Assembly (NCBI RefSeq): GCF_041537925.1
Contig: NZ_JBGOSH010000006.1
Coordinates: forward strand, 215,528-279,527
DNA: 64,000 bases
Direction: 5' to 3'
Source: Ruegeria_C sp041537925
Lineage (GTDB): Bacteria; Pseudomonadota; Alphaproteobacteria; Rhodobacterales; Rhodobacteraceae
Positions within the stretch are counted from its first letter, which is position 1. Every line of letters starts with the position of its first letter. The translations under genes and the position numbers were made by a program. Below the pieces are notes generated by a model. The model searched no databases. It was not told the DNA's origin and saw only the letters and a list, made by a program, of their open reading frames with translations. Shown piece by piece: positions 1 to 8,998 of the stretch.

Positions 1-376
1 ACGTGTAGCCAACACCGAACAGGCTCCGGATCTGGAAATTGCTACCCAGATCGTTGCGGCTTTCGCCTTCGAAATAGGCGCCCGGCATCACGCTGCCTTC
101 CAGAAACCAACTCTGACCGAGCTGATAGACACCATAAAGGCCCGCACCGATATGGGTGTCACCGCTTGCGTCGGCCGAAAGCGTGCCACCCCAGCCAGCG
201 CTAAACCGTGTCGCCTCGTGAAAGGGCGTGTGATGATAGTCGAGCGCAAAAAGCGCCTGATCCTCACCTTTATAGAATGAAAAATCTGCATAACCTACGC
301 CAACAATCAGGCTTTGCGCCTGCGCGGCGGCGGCCCCTGCGGCGAGCAGGAGAGACGCAATAAGTGTTTTGATCAT
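1..376 (-). CDS. PagL-like acyloxyacyl hydrolase / outer-membrane protein (3' end outside window)
   Basis: Reading down from the ATG at 376, about 22 residues form a signal peptide ending in an AQAQS-type cleavage site. Alternating short beta-strand segments rich in Gly and aromatic residues follow, as expected for a small outer-membrane barrel. The last visible part (LGSNFQIRS then FGVGY) resembles the conserved core of acyloxyacyl hydrolase/PagL lipid A 3-O-deacylase relatives in alphaproteobacteria. The frame runs off the window at base 1, so the C-terminal strands, where the catalytic His/Ser pair should lie, cannot be inspected. It is divergent from ychF, with about 174 bp between them. 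The family assignment is by pattern only; a plain porin-like barrel is the alternative. Confidence 0.6.
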   Translation of the reverse strand, partial: MIKTLIASLLLAAGAAAAQAQSLIVGVGYADFSFYKGEDQALFALDYHHTPFHEATRFSAGWGGTLSADASGDTHIGAGLYGVYQLGQSWFLEGSVMPGAYFEGESRNDLGSNFQIRSLFGVGYT

Positions 377-550
377 TGTCCCCGTTGAACTTTCCGAATT
401 TTTTCTCCCAAATTATTAATTTCCGCTGCGTAAGTACAGCGTGGGCTGTTGCTGGACGCATTGGCGGCCCTTCGGTGTTGCAAATGCGCCCGCTTGCGCA
501 TTGGCCGCAAGCTGCCTAGAAGCAGCCGCGACTGATAGCAGGAGACCGAC

Positions 551-1648
551 ATGGGCTTTAAAGTGGGAATCGTGGGGCTGCCCAATGTGGGCAAGTCGAC
601 CCTGTTCAATGCGCTGACCCGAACGGCGGCCGCGCAGGCGGCGAATTTTCCGTTTTGCACCATTGAGCCGAATGTGGGCGAGGTGGGAGTGCCCGACGAC
701 CGGTTGGACAAGCTGGCCGCGATCGCCAGCTCGAAGCAGATCATCCCGACCCGCATGACATTTGTGGACATTGCCGGTCTGGTCAAAGGCGCCTCTAAGG
801 GAGAGGGGCTGGGCAACCAGTTCCTGGCAAATATTCGCGAGGTCGACGCCATCGCCCATGTGCTGCGCTGTTTTGAGGATGGCGATGTCACACATGTCGA
901 GGGCCGCGTCGATCCGGTGGCCGATGCGGAGACCATCGAGACCGAGTTGATGCTTGCCGATCTGGAAAGCATCGAGAAACGCCGCGCAAATCTTGTCCGC
1001 AAGCTCAAGGGCAATGACAAGGAAGCGCAGCAGCAGGACCGCCTGCTGGGTGTAGCGCAGCAGATGCTGGAAACTGGCAAGCCCGCGCGGCTGGTCGAGG
1101 TGGATGCCGAGGATGCAAAGGCGTGGAAACTGTTGCAACTCTTGACAACCAAGCCGGTGCTTTATGTCTGCAACGTGGGCGAAGCCGAGGCTGCAGATGG
1201 TAACGAGCATTCCGCCAAGGTCGCCGCCATGGCGGCCGAACAGGGCAACGCCCATGTCGTCATCTCGGCCCAGATCGAGGAAGAGATCAGCCAGCTCGAC
1301 GAGGATGAGGCGGCGATGTTCCTTGAGGAGATGGGTCTTTCCGAGGCCGGGCTGGCCCGATTGATCAAGGCGGGCTATGCGCTTTTGCATCTGGAGACCT
1401 ACTTTACCGTCGGTCCGAAAGAGGCCCGCGCCTGGACCATCCGCATCGGCACCGCCGCGCCGCAGGCGGCAGGTGCCATCCATGGCGATTTCGAAAAGGG
1501 CTTCATCCGTGCCGAAACCATCGCTTATGGCGACTATATTGCCTGCAATGGCGAGCAGGGGGCCAAGGAAGCGGGCAAGATGCGGGCCGAGGGCAAGGGC
1601 TATGTCGTCAAGGATGGCGATGTGTTGCATTTCCTGTTCAACACGTGA
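551..1648 (+). CDS. ychF: Redox-regulated ATPase YchF (Obg-family P-loop protein)
   Basis: This 365-residue protein has the usual YchF length. Walker A is at residues 9-17 (GLPNVGKST), and the base-specificity motif is N208-V-G-E211 rather than the NKxD of true GTPases, which is the feature that makes YchF prefer ATP. A helical insertion follows the G domain, and a TGS domain fills about residues 280-365. YchF binds the ribosome and is linked to stress and oxidative responses in other bacteria. The ATG is preceded by AGGAGA at good spacing. The gene stands alone and is followed by a short hairpin with a T-run. Identification is firm; the cellular role is known only from the family. Confidence 0.97.
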   Translation: MGFKVGIVGLPNVGKSTLFNALTRTAAAQAANFPFCTIEPNVGEVGVPDDRLDKLAAIASSKQIIPTRMTFVDIAGLVKGASKGEGLGNQFLANIREVDAIAHVLRCFEDGDVTHVEGRVDPVADAETIETELMLADLESIEKRRANLVRKLKGNDKEAQQQDRLLGVAQQMLETGKPARLVEVDAEDAKAWKLLQLLTTKPVLYVCNVGEAEAADGNEHSAKVAAMAAEQGNAHVVISAQIEEEISQLDEDEAAMFLEEMGLSEAGLARLIKAGYALLHLETYFTVGPKEARAWTIRIGTAAPQAAGAIHGDFEKGFIRAETIAYGDYIACNGEQGAKEAGKMRAEGKGYVVKDGDVLHFLFNT

Positions 1649-1654
1649 TCTGTC

Positions 1655-1680
1655 AAAAGGTGCGCCTGCGGCGCGCTTTT
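1655..1680 (+). terminator. Rho-independent terminator after ychF
   Basis: A GCGCC-TGC-GGCGC hairpin starts 13 bases after the ychF stop. It is flanked by AAAAG on the left and CTTTT on the right, so the stem can extend and end in a T-run. The symmetry means it could also work on the other strand. Confidence 0.6.
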
Positions 1681-1810
1681 CAGTTTTGCGTTCAGGCCAC
1701 GCAGACCCCGGGGCGCTGCCCCGGACCCCGTGGACCTGTTGACGCGATGCTATTGCCATGCCTTGGGTGAATGCCGTTATGATATCTGGTAAGATAGACC
1801 GGATCGCATC

Positions 1811-2692
1811 GTGATAGACCTCAAGGACCTGCAATTGCTAACAGCTTTGGCGCGGCACCGGCATTTTGCCAAGGCGGCGGAGGCCTGTGGGATTTCACAG
1901 CCAGCTTTTTCGATGCGCATCCGGGCGCTTGAGGGGCGGCTGGGTGTGTCCATTGTGCGGCGTGCCAATCGGTTTCAGGGGCTGACGGAAGAAGGCGAGA
2001 TGATCGTGCGCCGCGCCCGCCGTATCCTCGACGATACCAAGGCGCTGGAACAGGAAGTGCAGGCCGCGCGCGGTGAGATCACTGGCACGCTGATCCTGGG
2101 CGTGGTACCGACCGCGCTGGCCTTTACCGGCCCGCTCACTCGCCGCCTGCACGAAGCGCATCCCCGGATCGTTACCCGGATCGAGGCGATGTCGGCCACC
2201 GCGATCCAGCATAAGCTGGATGATGGCTCGATCGACGCGGGCGTGACATATGGTGACAGTATCGGCACCGATCTGCGCATCGTGCAGCCGCTTTACGAGG
2301 AAACATATGTGCTGCTGGCGCCCGTGCATATGAGTGATGAGACGGGACCTCTGCCCTGGGCGCGCGTGGCGGAATATCCGCTGTCGCTGCTTGAGCCGCA
2401 GATGCAGAACCGCCGCATTCTGAATCACATCTTCGCCGAACAGGGACTGCACCCGCAGGTTGTGGCGGAAACCAGCGGTTTCACCGCCTCGCTGGTGATG
2501 GCGCGCGAGGGGCTGGCGGCGAGTGTTCTGCCGCAAATCCTGATGGCCTCGTTGGGTGATCTCGATGGGACGGTGGTGCGCCCGCTGACCGATCCGGAGG
2601 TGAGCAAGCCGATCTGCCTGGCCACGCTGGAGCGTGACCCCGATTTGCCGACAATCGTCGCTCTGCGGGATGTGGTTGCCTCATTATCGTGA
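1811..2692 (+). CDS. LysR-family regulator, probable activator of the formate dehydrogenase operon
   Basis: The 293-residue protein has an N-terminal winged HTH (about residues 4-63; LLTALARHRHFAKAAEACGISQPAFS matches the LysR helix pattern) and a C-terminal periplasmic-binding-like effector domain from about residue 90. It starts at GTG; no better ATG is in frame upstream. The gene lies immediately upstream of the formate dehydrogenase genes and in the same direction. In related bacteria such LysR proteins control fds genes, so formate or a redox metabolite is the likely effector (inference). A perfect palindrome overlapping its stop codon is a candidate binding site for control of the downstream operon. 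Confidence 0.9.
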   Translation: MIDLKDLQLLTALARHRHFAKAAEACGISQPAFSMRIRALEGRLGVSIVRRANRFQGLTEEGEMIVRRARRILDDTKALEQEVQAARGEITGTLILGVVPTALAFTGPLTRRLHEAHPRIVTRIEAMSATAIQHKLDDGSIDAGVTYGDSIGTDLRIVQPLYEETYVLLAPVHMSDETGPLPWARVAEYPLSLLEPQMQNRRILNHIFAEQGLHPQVVAETSGFTASLVMAREGLAASVLPQILMASLGDLDGTVVRPLTDPEVSKPICLATLERDPDLPTIVALRDVVASLS

Positions 2693-2696
2693 TAAT
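2683..2696. promoter_or_regulatory. Perfect palindrome ATTATC-GT-GATAAT, candidate LysR operator
   Basis: Six-base arms around a GT centre overlap the last codons of the LysR gene and lie about 80 bp before the formate dehydrogenase start. LysR proteins bind AT-rich dyads with ATC/GAT-type half-sites upstream of target genes, so position and symmetry fit. Binding itself is inferred. Confidence 0.45.
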
Positions 2697-2777
2697 CTGT
2701 CGTGATCGTACCATTCGATTTTGAGATTTGACGATATATCCTGCTGATGAGAGACCGAGCCTTAATCGGAGGGCATC

Positions 2778-4481
2778 ATGGCACCATTAGATACCAAGCC
2801 ATCAGGCGACAAAAAGGGCGTCTGGAAGTCAGGTAAAGGCAAGGGGCGGCGCACGCCCAAGGGCCGGCAGTTCACGGATGAGGCGCTGGGCGAGGTACAG
2901 CGCCTGCTGGGGGATCGTCCCCGCCGCCGCGATCTGTTGATCGAGTTTCTGCATCTGATCCAGGATGCACATGGGCATCTGTCCGCCGACCATCTCAGCG
3001 CGCTGGCCGCCGAGATGCGGGTGGGCCAGGCCGAGGTGTACGAGACCGCGACGTTCTACGCCCATTTCGATGTGGTGAAAGAGGATGAGGCCCCGCCACC
3101 CGCACTGACCATCCGGGTCTGCGATTCGCTTTCCTGCGAGATGGTCGGTGCGCAGCAGTTGAAAGCGGCGCTGGAGGACGGGCTTGATCCGGGTCAGGTC
3201 CGGGTGCTCCGCGCACCCTGCATGGGGCGTTGCGACACCGCGCCGGTGCTTGAGATCGGTCATAATCACATCGACCACGCCACGCCCGAAAAGGTGCAGG
3301 CCGCGATCGCCGCAGGCGACACACATGTGCATCTGCCTGACTACGAGAGTTTCGCCAGCTATGCCGAGAATGGCGGCTATGAAGCGCTGAAATCCCTGCG
3401 TACCTCCGGCGATTGGGAACAGGTGCAGGAACAGGTGCTGGTCTCGGGTTTGCGCGGTCTTGGCGGGGCTGGTTTTCCGTCGGGCAAGAAATGGGGATTT
3501 GTGCGCGCCAATGACGGCCCGCGTTATCTGGCTGTGAACGGAGATGAGGGCGAGCCGGGTACATTCAAGGACCGCTATTATCTGGAACGCACGCCGCATG
3601 TATTCCTAGAGGGGATGCTGATCGCCGCTTGGGCGGTCGAGGCGCAGACCTGTTTCATCTATATGCGCGACGAATACCCGGCGGTGCTGGAGATCCTCGC
3701 GACCGAGATCACCGCGCTGGAAGCGGCGGGGATTGTTGAGCCCGGCTATATCGATCTGCGGCGCGGGGCTGGGGCCTATATCTGCGGCGAAGAATCCGCG
3801 ATGATCGAATCGATCGAAGGCAAGCGTGGCCTGCCGCGCCATCGCCCGCCCTTTGTGGCGCAGGTCGGCGTGTTCGGGCGGCCGACGCTCGTACATAATG
3901 TCGAAACGCTTTATTGGGTTTCCAAGATTTGCCGTGAGGGTCCGGAATGTCTGAGCGGGACCGAGAAGAACGGCCGCAAGGGGCTACGAAGCTATTCGGT
4001 CTCGGGCCGAGTCGTGGCGCCGGGTGTCTACCTGCTGCCTGCGGGGTCCACCATCCTAGACGTGATCGAGGCTGCCGGGGGCATGGTCGAAGGTCACGCC
4101 TTCAAGGCCTATCAGCCGGGCGGGCCGTCCTCTGGACTGTTGCCTGCGTCGATGGATGACATTCCGCTCGATTTCGACACGTTGCAGCCGCATGGCACCT
4201 TCATTGGCTCGGCGGCGGTTGTGGTTTTGTCCAATCAGGACACCGCCCGCGATGCGGCGCTGAACATGCTGCGTTTCTTCGAGGATGAAAGCTGTGGCCA
4301 GTGCACACCCTGCCGGGCAGGTTGCGAAAAGGCGGTGAAGCTGATGCAAGCCGAGAGCTGGGACACCGGTTTGTTGAACGATCTGTGTGATGTGATGGCG
4401 GATGCCTCGATCTGTGGTCTGGGGCAGGCGGCCCCGAACCCGATCCGGCTGGTCATGAAACATTTTGCAGACGAAATCTGA
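2778..4481 (+). CDS. fdsB: NAD-dependent formate dehydrogenase, fused FdsG-FdsB diaphorase subunit
   Basis: This 567-residue protein joins two electron-transfer modules normally encoded separately. Residues about 40-190 are NuoE/FdsG-like, with the [2Fe-2S] cysteines C115, C120, C148 and C152. Residues about 200-567 are NuoF/FdsB-like, with a Gly-rich FMN/NADH region and a [4Fe-4S] motif at C506-x2-C509-x2-C512. The subunit would carry electrons from the molybdenum subunit to NAD+. A basic, lysine-rich stretch of about 35 residues precedes the first domain. The ATG has a GGAGG-type site eight bases upstream. It lies 17 bp before fdsA, in one operon downstream of the LysR gene. NuoE/NuoF-like parts occur in other NAD-linked hydrogenases too, but the partner gene settles the assignment. 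Confidence 0.95.
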   Translation: MAPLDTKPSGDKKGVWKSGKGKGRRTPKGRQFTDEALGEVQRLLGDRPRRRDLLIEFLHLIQDAHGHLSADHLSALAAEMRVGQAEVYETATFYAHFDVVKEDEAPPPALTIRVCDSLSCEMVGAQQLKAALEDGLDPGQVRVLRAPCMGRCDTAPVLEIGHNHIDHATPEKVQAAIAAGDTHVHLPDYESFASYAENGGYEALKSLRTSGDWEQVQEQVLVSGLRGLGGAGFPSGKKWGFVRANDGPRYLAVNGDEGEPGTFKDRYYLERTPHVFLEGMLIAAWAVEAQTCFIYMRDEYPAVLEILATEITALEAAGIVEPGYIDLRRGAGAYICGEESAMIESIEGKRGLPRHRPPFVAQVGVFGRPTLVHNVETLYWVSKICREGPECLSGTEKNGRKGLRSYSVSGRVVAPGVYLLPAGSTILDVIEAAGGMVEGHAFKAYQPGGPSSGLLPASMDDIPLDFDTLQPHGTFIGSAAVVVLSNQDTARDAALNMLRFFEDESCGQCTPCRAGCEKAVKLMQAESWDTGLLNDLCDVMADASICGLGQAAPNPIRLVMKHFADEI

Positions 4482-4498
4482 AGGACAGGGAGCGAGCC

Positions 4499-7276
4499 AT
4501 GCTTGATGCAAGCGAAACCAAGACCGTGACCTTCAGCCTCAATGGCGAAGATGTCACCGTACCCGATGGCTGGACCATCTGGGAGGCAGCCAATGGCAAG
4601 GGCCTCACCATCCCGCACCTGTGCCACAAACCCGCGCCCGGCTACCGTCCGGACGGCAATTGCCGCGCCTGCATGGTCGAGGTGGAAGGCGAGCGCACGC
4701 TGGTTGCGTCCTGCATCCGTCCGGCTTTGGACGGGATGGTGGTCACCACCGACAGCGAGAGGGCCGAGAAATCCCGCGCCATGGTGATGGAACTGCTGGT
4801 GGCGGACCAGCCCGAGGTAGCCCATGATACCTCGTCGCATTTCTGGGACATGGCGGCGATGAACGGTGTCGAGGATAGCCGCTTTCCGGCCAAAGCCCCC
4901 GAAACGATCCCGCTGCTGGATGCCAGCCATGTGGCGATGCGGGTCAATCTGGATGCCTGCATCAGCTGCAACCTGTGTGTCCGGGCCTGCCGCGAAGTTC
5001 AGGTCAATGATGTGATCGGTATGGCCGGTCGCGGCGCGACGTCAGAGATCGTGTTCGACCAGAACGACCCGATGGGTGCGTCCTCTTGCGTGGCTTGCGG
5101 CGAATGCGTGCAGGCCTGCCCGACCGGCGCGCTGATGCCCGCTACAGTTCTGGACGAGGACCAGGCAGGGGACAGCAAAGATTATGATCGCGAGGTCAAA
5201 TCGATCTGCCCGTTCTGCGGGGTGGGTTGCCAGCTCAGCTACAAGATCAAGGACAACAAGATCAAATATGTCGACGGGATCAACGGCCCGGCCAATGAAA
5301 ACCGTCTCTGCGTCAAGGGGCGGTTCGGGTTCGACTATATCAGCCACCCCCATCGCCTGACCAAGCCGCTGATCCGCAAGGACGGCATGCCCAAGGGGCT
5401 GAATGTGGACCCCGCAAATGTGCACACCCATTTCCGCGAGGCGACATGGGACGAGGCGCTGGATGTGGCGGCCAAGGGGCTATCCGACCTGCGCGCCGAA
5501 AAGGGCACGAATGTTGCGGGCTTCGGCTCGGCCAAATGTTCCAACGAAGAGGCCTATCTGTTCCAAAAGCTGATCCGGCAGGGCTTTGGCCACAACAATG
5601 TCGATCACTGCACAAGGCTCTGCCATGCCTCATCGGTCTCGGCGTTGCTGGAAAATGTCGGCTCGGGCGCGGTGACAGCGACCTTCAACGAGATCGAGAA
5701 TGCAGATGCGGCCATCGTCATCGGCTGCAACCCGATCGAGAACCACCCCGTCGCGGCCACTTATTTCAAGCAGTTCACCAAGCGGGGGGGCAAGCTGATC
5801 GTCTGCGATCCGCGCGGTGTCGGCATGGGCAAATTCGCCACCCACCGGCTGCAGTTCAAGCCGGGCGCGGATGTGTCGATGCTGAACGCGATGATGAACG
5901 TGATCGTCGAAGAAGGCCTGTATGACCGGCAGTATATCGAAGGTTACACCGAAAATTGGGACGAGATGAAAACCCATCTCGCTGCTTATACACCAGAAAA
6001 GATGGCGCCGATCTGCGGTATCGAACCGGATGTGCTGCGCCAGGCGGCGCGCGATTTCGCGACCGCACGGGCAGGCATGATCTTTTGGGGGATGGGCATC
6101 AGCCAGCATATCCACGGCACGGACAACTCGCGCTGCCTGATCTCGCTGGCGTTGATGTGTGGCCATGTGGGCCGACCGGGCACCGGTCTGCACCCGCTGC
6201 GGGGGCAGAACAATGTGCAGGGTGCCTCGGATGCCGGGCTGATCCCGATGTTCCTGCCGGATTATCAGTCGGTGATGGATGATGGTGTGCGCTCTGCCTT
6301 TACCAGCGTCTGGAACAGCGGCGATTTCTCGAACGAGAAGGGCCTGACCGTGGTCGAGATCATGGATGCGATCCATGCGGATGACATCAAGGGCATGTAT
6401 ATTCTGGGCGAAAACCCGGCCATGTCGGACCCGGATGTGGATCACGCCCGCGCCGCGCTGGCCAAGCTGGATCATCTGGTCGTGCAGGATATTTTCCTGA
6501 CCGAGACGGCGAACTATGCCGATGTGATCCTGCCCGCCAGCGCCTGGGCCGAAAAGACCGGCACTGTTACAAACACCAACCGACAGGTCCAGATGGGCCG
6601 TCCCGCAGTGACCCCTCCGGGTGAGGCAAAGGAGGACTGGTGGATCGAGGTCGAACTGGCGAAACGGCTGGGCCTGAACTGGATCTACACCCATCCCAGC
6701 GAGGTCTTTGCCGAGATGAAGCTCAACATGGGCTCGCTCGACAATATCACATGGGAAAGGCTGGAAGGTGAGGCGGTGACCTATCCGTCGCTCAGCCCCG
6801 AAGATCCCGGTCAGGCGATCGTGTTTGGCGACGGTTTCCCGCGTCCCAACAGACGCGCCCGCTTTACGCCCGCCAAGATCATCGAACCCGATGAGCGTCC
6901 CGATGCCGAATACCCGTTTGTCCTGATCACGGGGCGGCAGTTGGAGCATTGGCATACGGGGTCGATGACCCGTCGGTCGCATGTGCTGGACGCGGTTGAG
7001 CCCGAGGCGAACTGTTCGATGAACCCCAAGACGCTGCGCCGCATGGGGGTTGCACCCGGCGAGATGATCCGCCTGACCACCCGGCGCGGCTCGGTTGAGG
7101 TTATGGCCCGCGCCGACCGCGCCATTGCCGAGGACAACGTGTTCCTTCCCTTTGCCTATGTCGAGGCGGCGGCGAACATCCTGACCAACAGCGCGCTCGA
7201 CCCCTATGGCAAGATCCCCGAGTTCAAATACTCGGCCGTGCGCATCGAACCGGCGGCTGCGGTCGCTGCAGAATAG
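4499..7276 (+). CDS. fdsA: NAD-dependent formate dehydrogenase, molybdenum (bis-MGD) catalytic subunit
   Basis: The protein has 925 residues. The N-terminus is a NuoG-like 2Fe-2S ferredoxin domain (CRAC...C cluster ligands near residues 40-75). It is followed by 4Fe-4S motifs (CISCNLC and CVACGEC, about residues 155-210), the CPFCGVGC cluster starting at C237, and the molybdopterin oxidoreductase and dinucleotide-binding domains. The likely metal ligand is C375 followed by H376 in an R-L-C-H context, so this is a cysteine, not selenocysteine, enzyme. It oxidises formate to CO2 and passes electrons to the FdsB-type subunit, probably in the cytoplasm since no Tat signal is visible. No fdsC or fdsD gene follows; a terminator lies directly after the stop codon, so the sulfuration chaperone must be encoded elsewhere. 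Confidence 0.95.
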   Translation: MLDASETKTVTFSLNGEDVTVPDGWTIWEAANGKGLTIPHLCHKPAPGYRPDGNCRACMVEVEGERTLVASCIRPALDGMVVTTDSERAEKSRAMVMELLVADQPEVAHDTSSHFWDMAAMNGVEDSRFPAKAPETIPLLDASHVAMRVNLDACISCNLCVRACREVQVNDVIGMAGRGATSEIVFDQNDPMGASSCVACGECVQACPTGALMPATVLDEDQAGDSKDYDREVKSICPFCGVGCQLSYKIKDNKIKYVDGINGPANENRLCVKGRFGFDYISHPHRLTKPLIRKDGMPKGLNVDPANVHTHFREATWDEALDVAAKGLSDLRAEKGTNVAGFGSAKCSNEEAYLFQKLIRQGFGHNNVDHCTRLCHASSVSALLENVGSGAVTATFNEIENADAAIVIGCNPIENHPVAATYFKQFTKRGGKLIVCDPRGVGMGKFATHRLQFKPGADVSMLNAMMNVIVEEGLYDRQYIEGYTENWDEMKTHLAAYTPEKMAPICGIEPDVLRQAARDFATARAGMIFWGMGISQHIHGTDNSRCLISLALMCGHVGRPGTGLHPLRGQNNVQGASDAGLIPMFLPDYQSVMDDGVRSAFTSVWNSGDFSNEKGLTVVEIMDAIHADDIKGMYILGENPAMSDPDVDHARAALAKLDHLVVQDIFLTETANYADVILPASAWAEKTGTVTNTNRQVQMGRPAVTPPGEAKEDWWIEVELAKRLGLNWIYTHPSEVFAEMKLNMGSLDNITWERLEGEAVTYPSLSPEDPGQAIVFGDGFPRPNRRARFTPAKIIEPDERPDAEYPFVLITGRQLEHWHTGSMTRRSHVLDAVEPEANCSMNPKTLRRMGVAPGEMIRLTTRRGSVEVMARADRAIAEDNVFLPFAYVEAAANILTNSALDPYGKIPEFKYSAVRIEPAAAVAAE

Positions 7277-7301
7277 TCAAAAGGTGACAGCTACCGAAGA
7301 G

Positions 7302-7328
7302 AAGGCGACCGGCTTCGGTCGCCTTTTT
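7302..7328 (+). terminator. Terminator of the formate dehydrogenase operon
   Basis: A nine-base perfect stem (AGGCGACCG / CGGTCGCCT) with a GCTT loop is followed by a T-run, about 25 bp after the fdsA stop. The TetR gene on the other strand ends at 7328, so the hairpin sits between convergent genes. Confidence 0.9.
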
Positions 7329-7948
7329 CAATCGTTCAGATGCCGTGACATGAAACGGCCCACATCGCTTTGACTGGGACGTTGGCCCGTAAAGACCTCT
7401 ACGAAATCGGGCATTCTGGCGACATGTTTCCAGCGGGTCTCGTTGACCTGCATCGAGAGATGGCCGATCTGGGTATAGATCACTGTCATCGCCCGCACCT
7501 CGGCCTCGGTCTCGGAGTAGCCGAAATGGGTGAACATCGCCTCAATGGCCTGCCTGCGCCGTGTGTCCGCGACGTCGACGCGAGACTGCAGTTTTGGATC
7601 GGTCCGCGCCCAGTTGCGGATCGCCAAATCCATCCGCGAGTCGAACAGGCTTTCATCCAACCAGCAATCGAAGATGTTGAAGATCGCCTCGCAGATGGTT
7701 TCCGCATAAGCCTCGGTCCGGGCAACCAGATTGCCGGTATTGCGCGCCTCCCACCGGGCGATCAGCGCATCCAAAAGGGCTGCGCGATCCTTGAAGTGCC
7801 AATAGAAACCGGTGCGCGACAGGCCCAGCCGGTTGGCCAGTGGCATGATCTTGACGGCATCGACGCCGGCGTCACAGAGAATCTCGGTCGCGGCATCCAG
7901 CCACAGGTCAGCTGAGCCGCGCTGGCGGGTATCGGGGGCACTCGTCAT
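7328..7948 (-). CDS. TetR/AcrR-family transcriptional regulator
   Basis: The ATG at 7948 gives 206 residues, normal for TetR proteins; an in-frame extension to 8131 would run into the divergent promoter region and the neighbouring gene. The N-terminal HTH (about residues 12-60) shows the family pattern A-x-x-L-G-L-S-R-T-G-F-Y-W-H-F. The C-terminal helical ligand domain is not recognisable to substrate. It is divergent from the thioesterase gene, with 131 bp between the starts, so control of that gene and of itself is likely (inference). Confidence 0.88.
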   Translation of the reverse strand: MTSAPDTRQRGSADLWLDAATEILCDAGVDAVKIMPLANRLGLSRTGFYWHFKDRAALLDALIARWEARNTGNLVARTEAYAETICEAIFNIFDCWLDESLFDSRMDLAIRNWARTDPKLQSRVDVADTRRRQAIEAMFTHFGYSETEAEVRAMTVIYTQIGHLSMQVNETRWKHVARMPDFVEVFTGQRPSQSDVGRFMSRHLND

Positions 7949-8079
7949 GACTGTCGGATAGCATTGCCATATCCGGGCGACAATCAATTCGCCGCGCATG
8001 GGCACGGCTTTGCCGGTGCTTCCTTTGCGCCGCAATGCACGGCAGGATGGAGCAGAGCAGGCAGCAAGGAGTTCGGGCC

Positions 8080-8604
8080 ATGTCACAGGAAACGCAGCCG
8101 ATATCCGGCCATGGCGGCCCCTATCCCACACCCATCATCGTGGGCAGGTTGACGGTCGACCCCGGTTGGATCGACTACAACGGGCACATGAATGTCGGCT
8201 ATTACGGCGTGGCCTTTGATCAGGCGCTTGAGGTGATGCTGAACGATCATTTGGGGCTGGGGGAAACCTATGTCCGCACGGCGGGGTATGGACCCTATAT
8301 CCTGCAATCGCATCTGCATTTCACACGCGAATTACATCTGGGCGACGGCTATACCATCCACTATTGGCTTGTAAATACCGATGCCAAGCGCCTGCACTAT
8401 TATGCCGAGATGTTTGCCGAGGCGGATGGCGCTCTCTGTGCGACGCAAGAGGCTCTGATTCTCAATGTCAGCCAGTCCACCGGTCGCTCGGCCCCGTTTC
8501 CTGACTGGGCGCAGGCGCGGCTGACCCGGATGGCGGCAGAACATGAAAATCCGGACCTCGCGGCGCGCCTTGGCGCGCCGCTCGGTATCCGCAGAAACTC
8601 GTAA
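8080..8604 (+). CDS. Hotdog-fold acyl-CoA thioesterase (4HBT-like)
   Basis: This 174-residue protein begins at the ATG at 8080, which has AAGGAG upstream; the earlier in-frame ATG at 8035 lacks such a site. The segment W-I-D-Y-N-G-H-M-N near residues 28-36 is the hotdog thioesterase signature, with the Asp/Asn-Gly-His-Met-Asn active loop. Relatives include YbgC/FcbC-type enzymes and the thioesterase domain attached to some L-carnitine dehydrogenases. The acyl-CoA substrate cannot be read from sequence. The divergent TetR gene suggests inducible expression. Confidence 0.82.
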   Translation: MSQETQPISGHGGPYPTPIIVGRLTVDPGWIDYNGHMNVGYYGVAFDQALEVMLNDHLGLGETYVRTAGYGPYILQSHLHFTRELHLGDGYTIHYWLVNTDAKRLHYYAEMFAEADGALCATQEALILNVSQSTGRSAPFPDWAQARLTRMAAEHENPDLAARLGAPLGIRRNS

Positions 8605-8624
8605 CCCACACGAGGGAATAAGCA

Positions 8625-8669
8625 CCCGGTCGCACGTCCTGTCACAAGGACACCCCCAGCACGACCGGG
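8625..8669. repeat. Nested inverted repeat after the thioesterase gene
   Basis: Outer arms CCCGGTCG (8625-8632) and CGACCGGG (8662-8669) enclose inner arms GTCCT and AGGAC. It begins about 20 bp after the thioesterase stop. There is no T-run, so it may be a weak terminator, an RNA stabiliser or an operator. Confidence 0.4.
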
Positions 8670-8998
8670 CGGCTGCGCAGCACCTTGATGCTGGCTAGCG
8701 TTACCATTTGCCCTAAGTTTTAGGGGTTTGTCTCTTACTCACGTTTTTTGCTGGTTAATTGCCTATCTTCCTAGAAACAATCCGGTTTTTGGTCTTTGAT
8801 TGACAGGGAACCGGGCTTGGCCGCCATGTAACTGCCACAGTCCCCTAATCTCGAATCATAGATGGCGGAAGGAACCGGTCACGCGCGCAAAATTCCACCC
8901 GTCATATTGCAGGACGCAAAGAAAACGGCCTATGCTAACTGCAATGGCAACAGATTTGACGACAATGCTCATTTACTTTGCAAGGATATCTTCGCCGA
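8670..8998. other. Intergenic stretch before the AraC gene with three AACCGG-core elements
   Basis: No gene is supported here. The stretch is more AT-rich than its surroundings and probably holds the promoter of the AraC gene. AACCGG cores occur at 8782-8787 (inverted), 8809-8814 and 8873-8878, the last two within the longer match GGAACCGG. These could be regulator sites, but the core is short. Confidence 0.35.

Noticed and set aside
416..1834. 472-residue minus-strand frame opposite ychF
   Set aside because: It covers ychF in antisense; the protein looks like random GC-rich translation.
5630..6982. 450-residue minus-strand frame inside fdsA
   Set aside because: It is antisense to a well-conserved enzyme and shows no domain.
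8800..8830. Sigma-70-like TTGACA box upstream of the AraC gene
   Set aside because: No good -10 at 16-18 bp spacing follows, so a promoter call is not supported.
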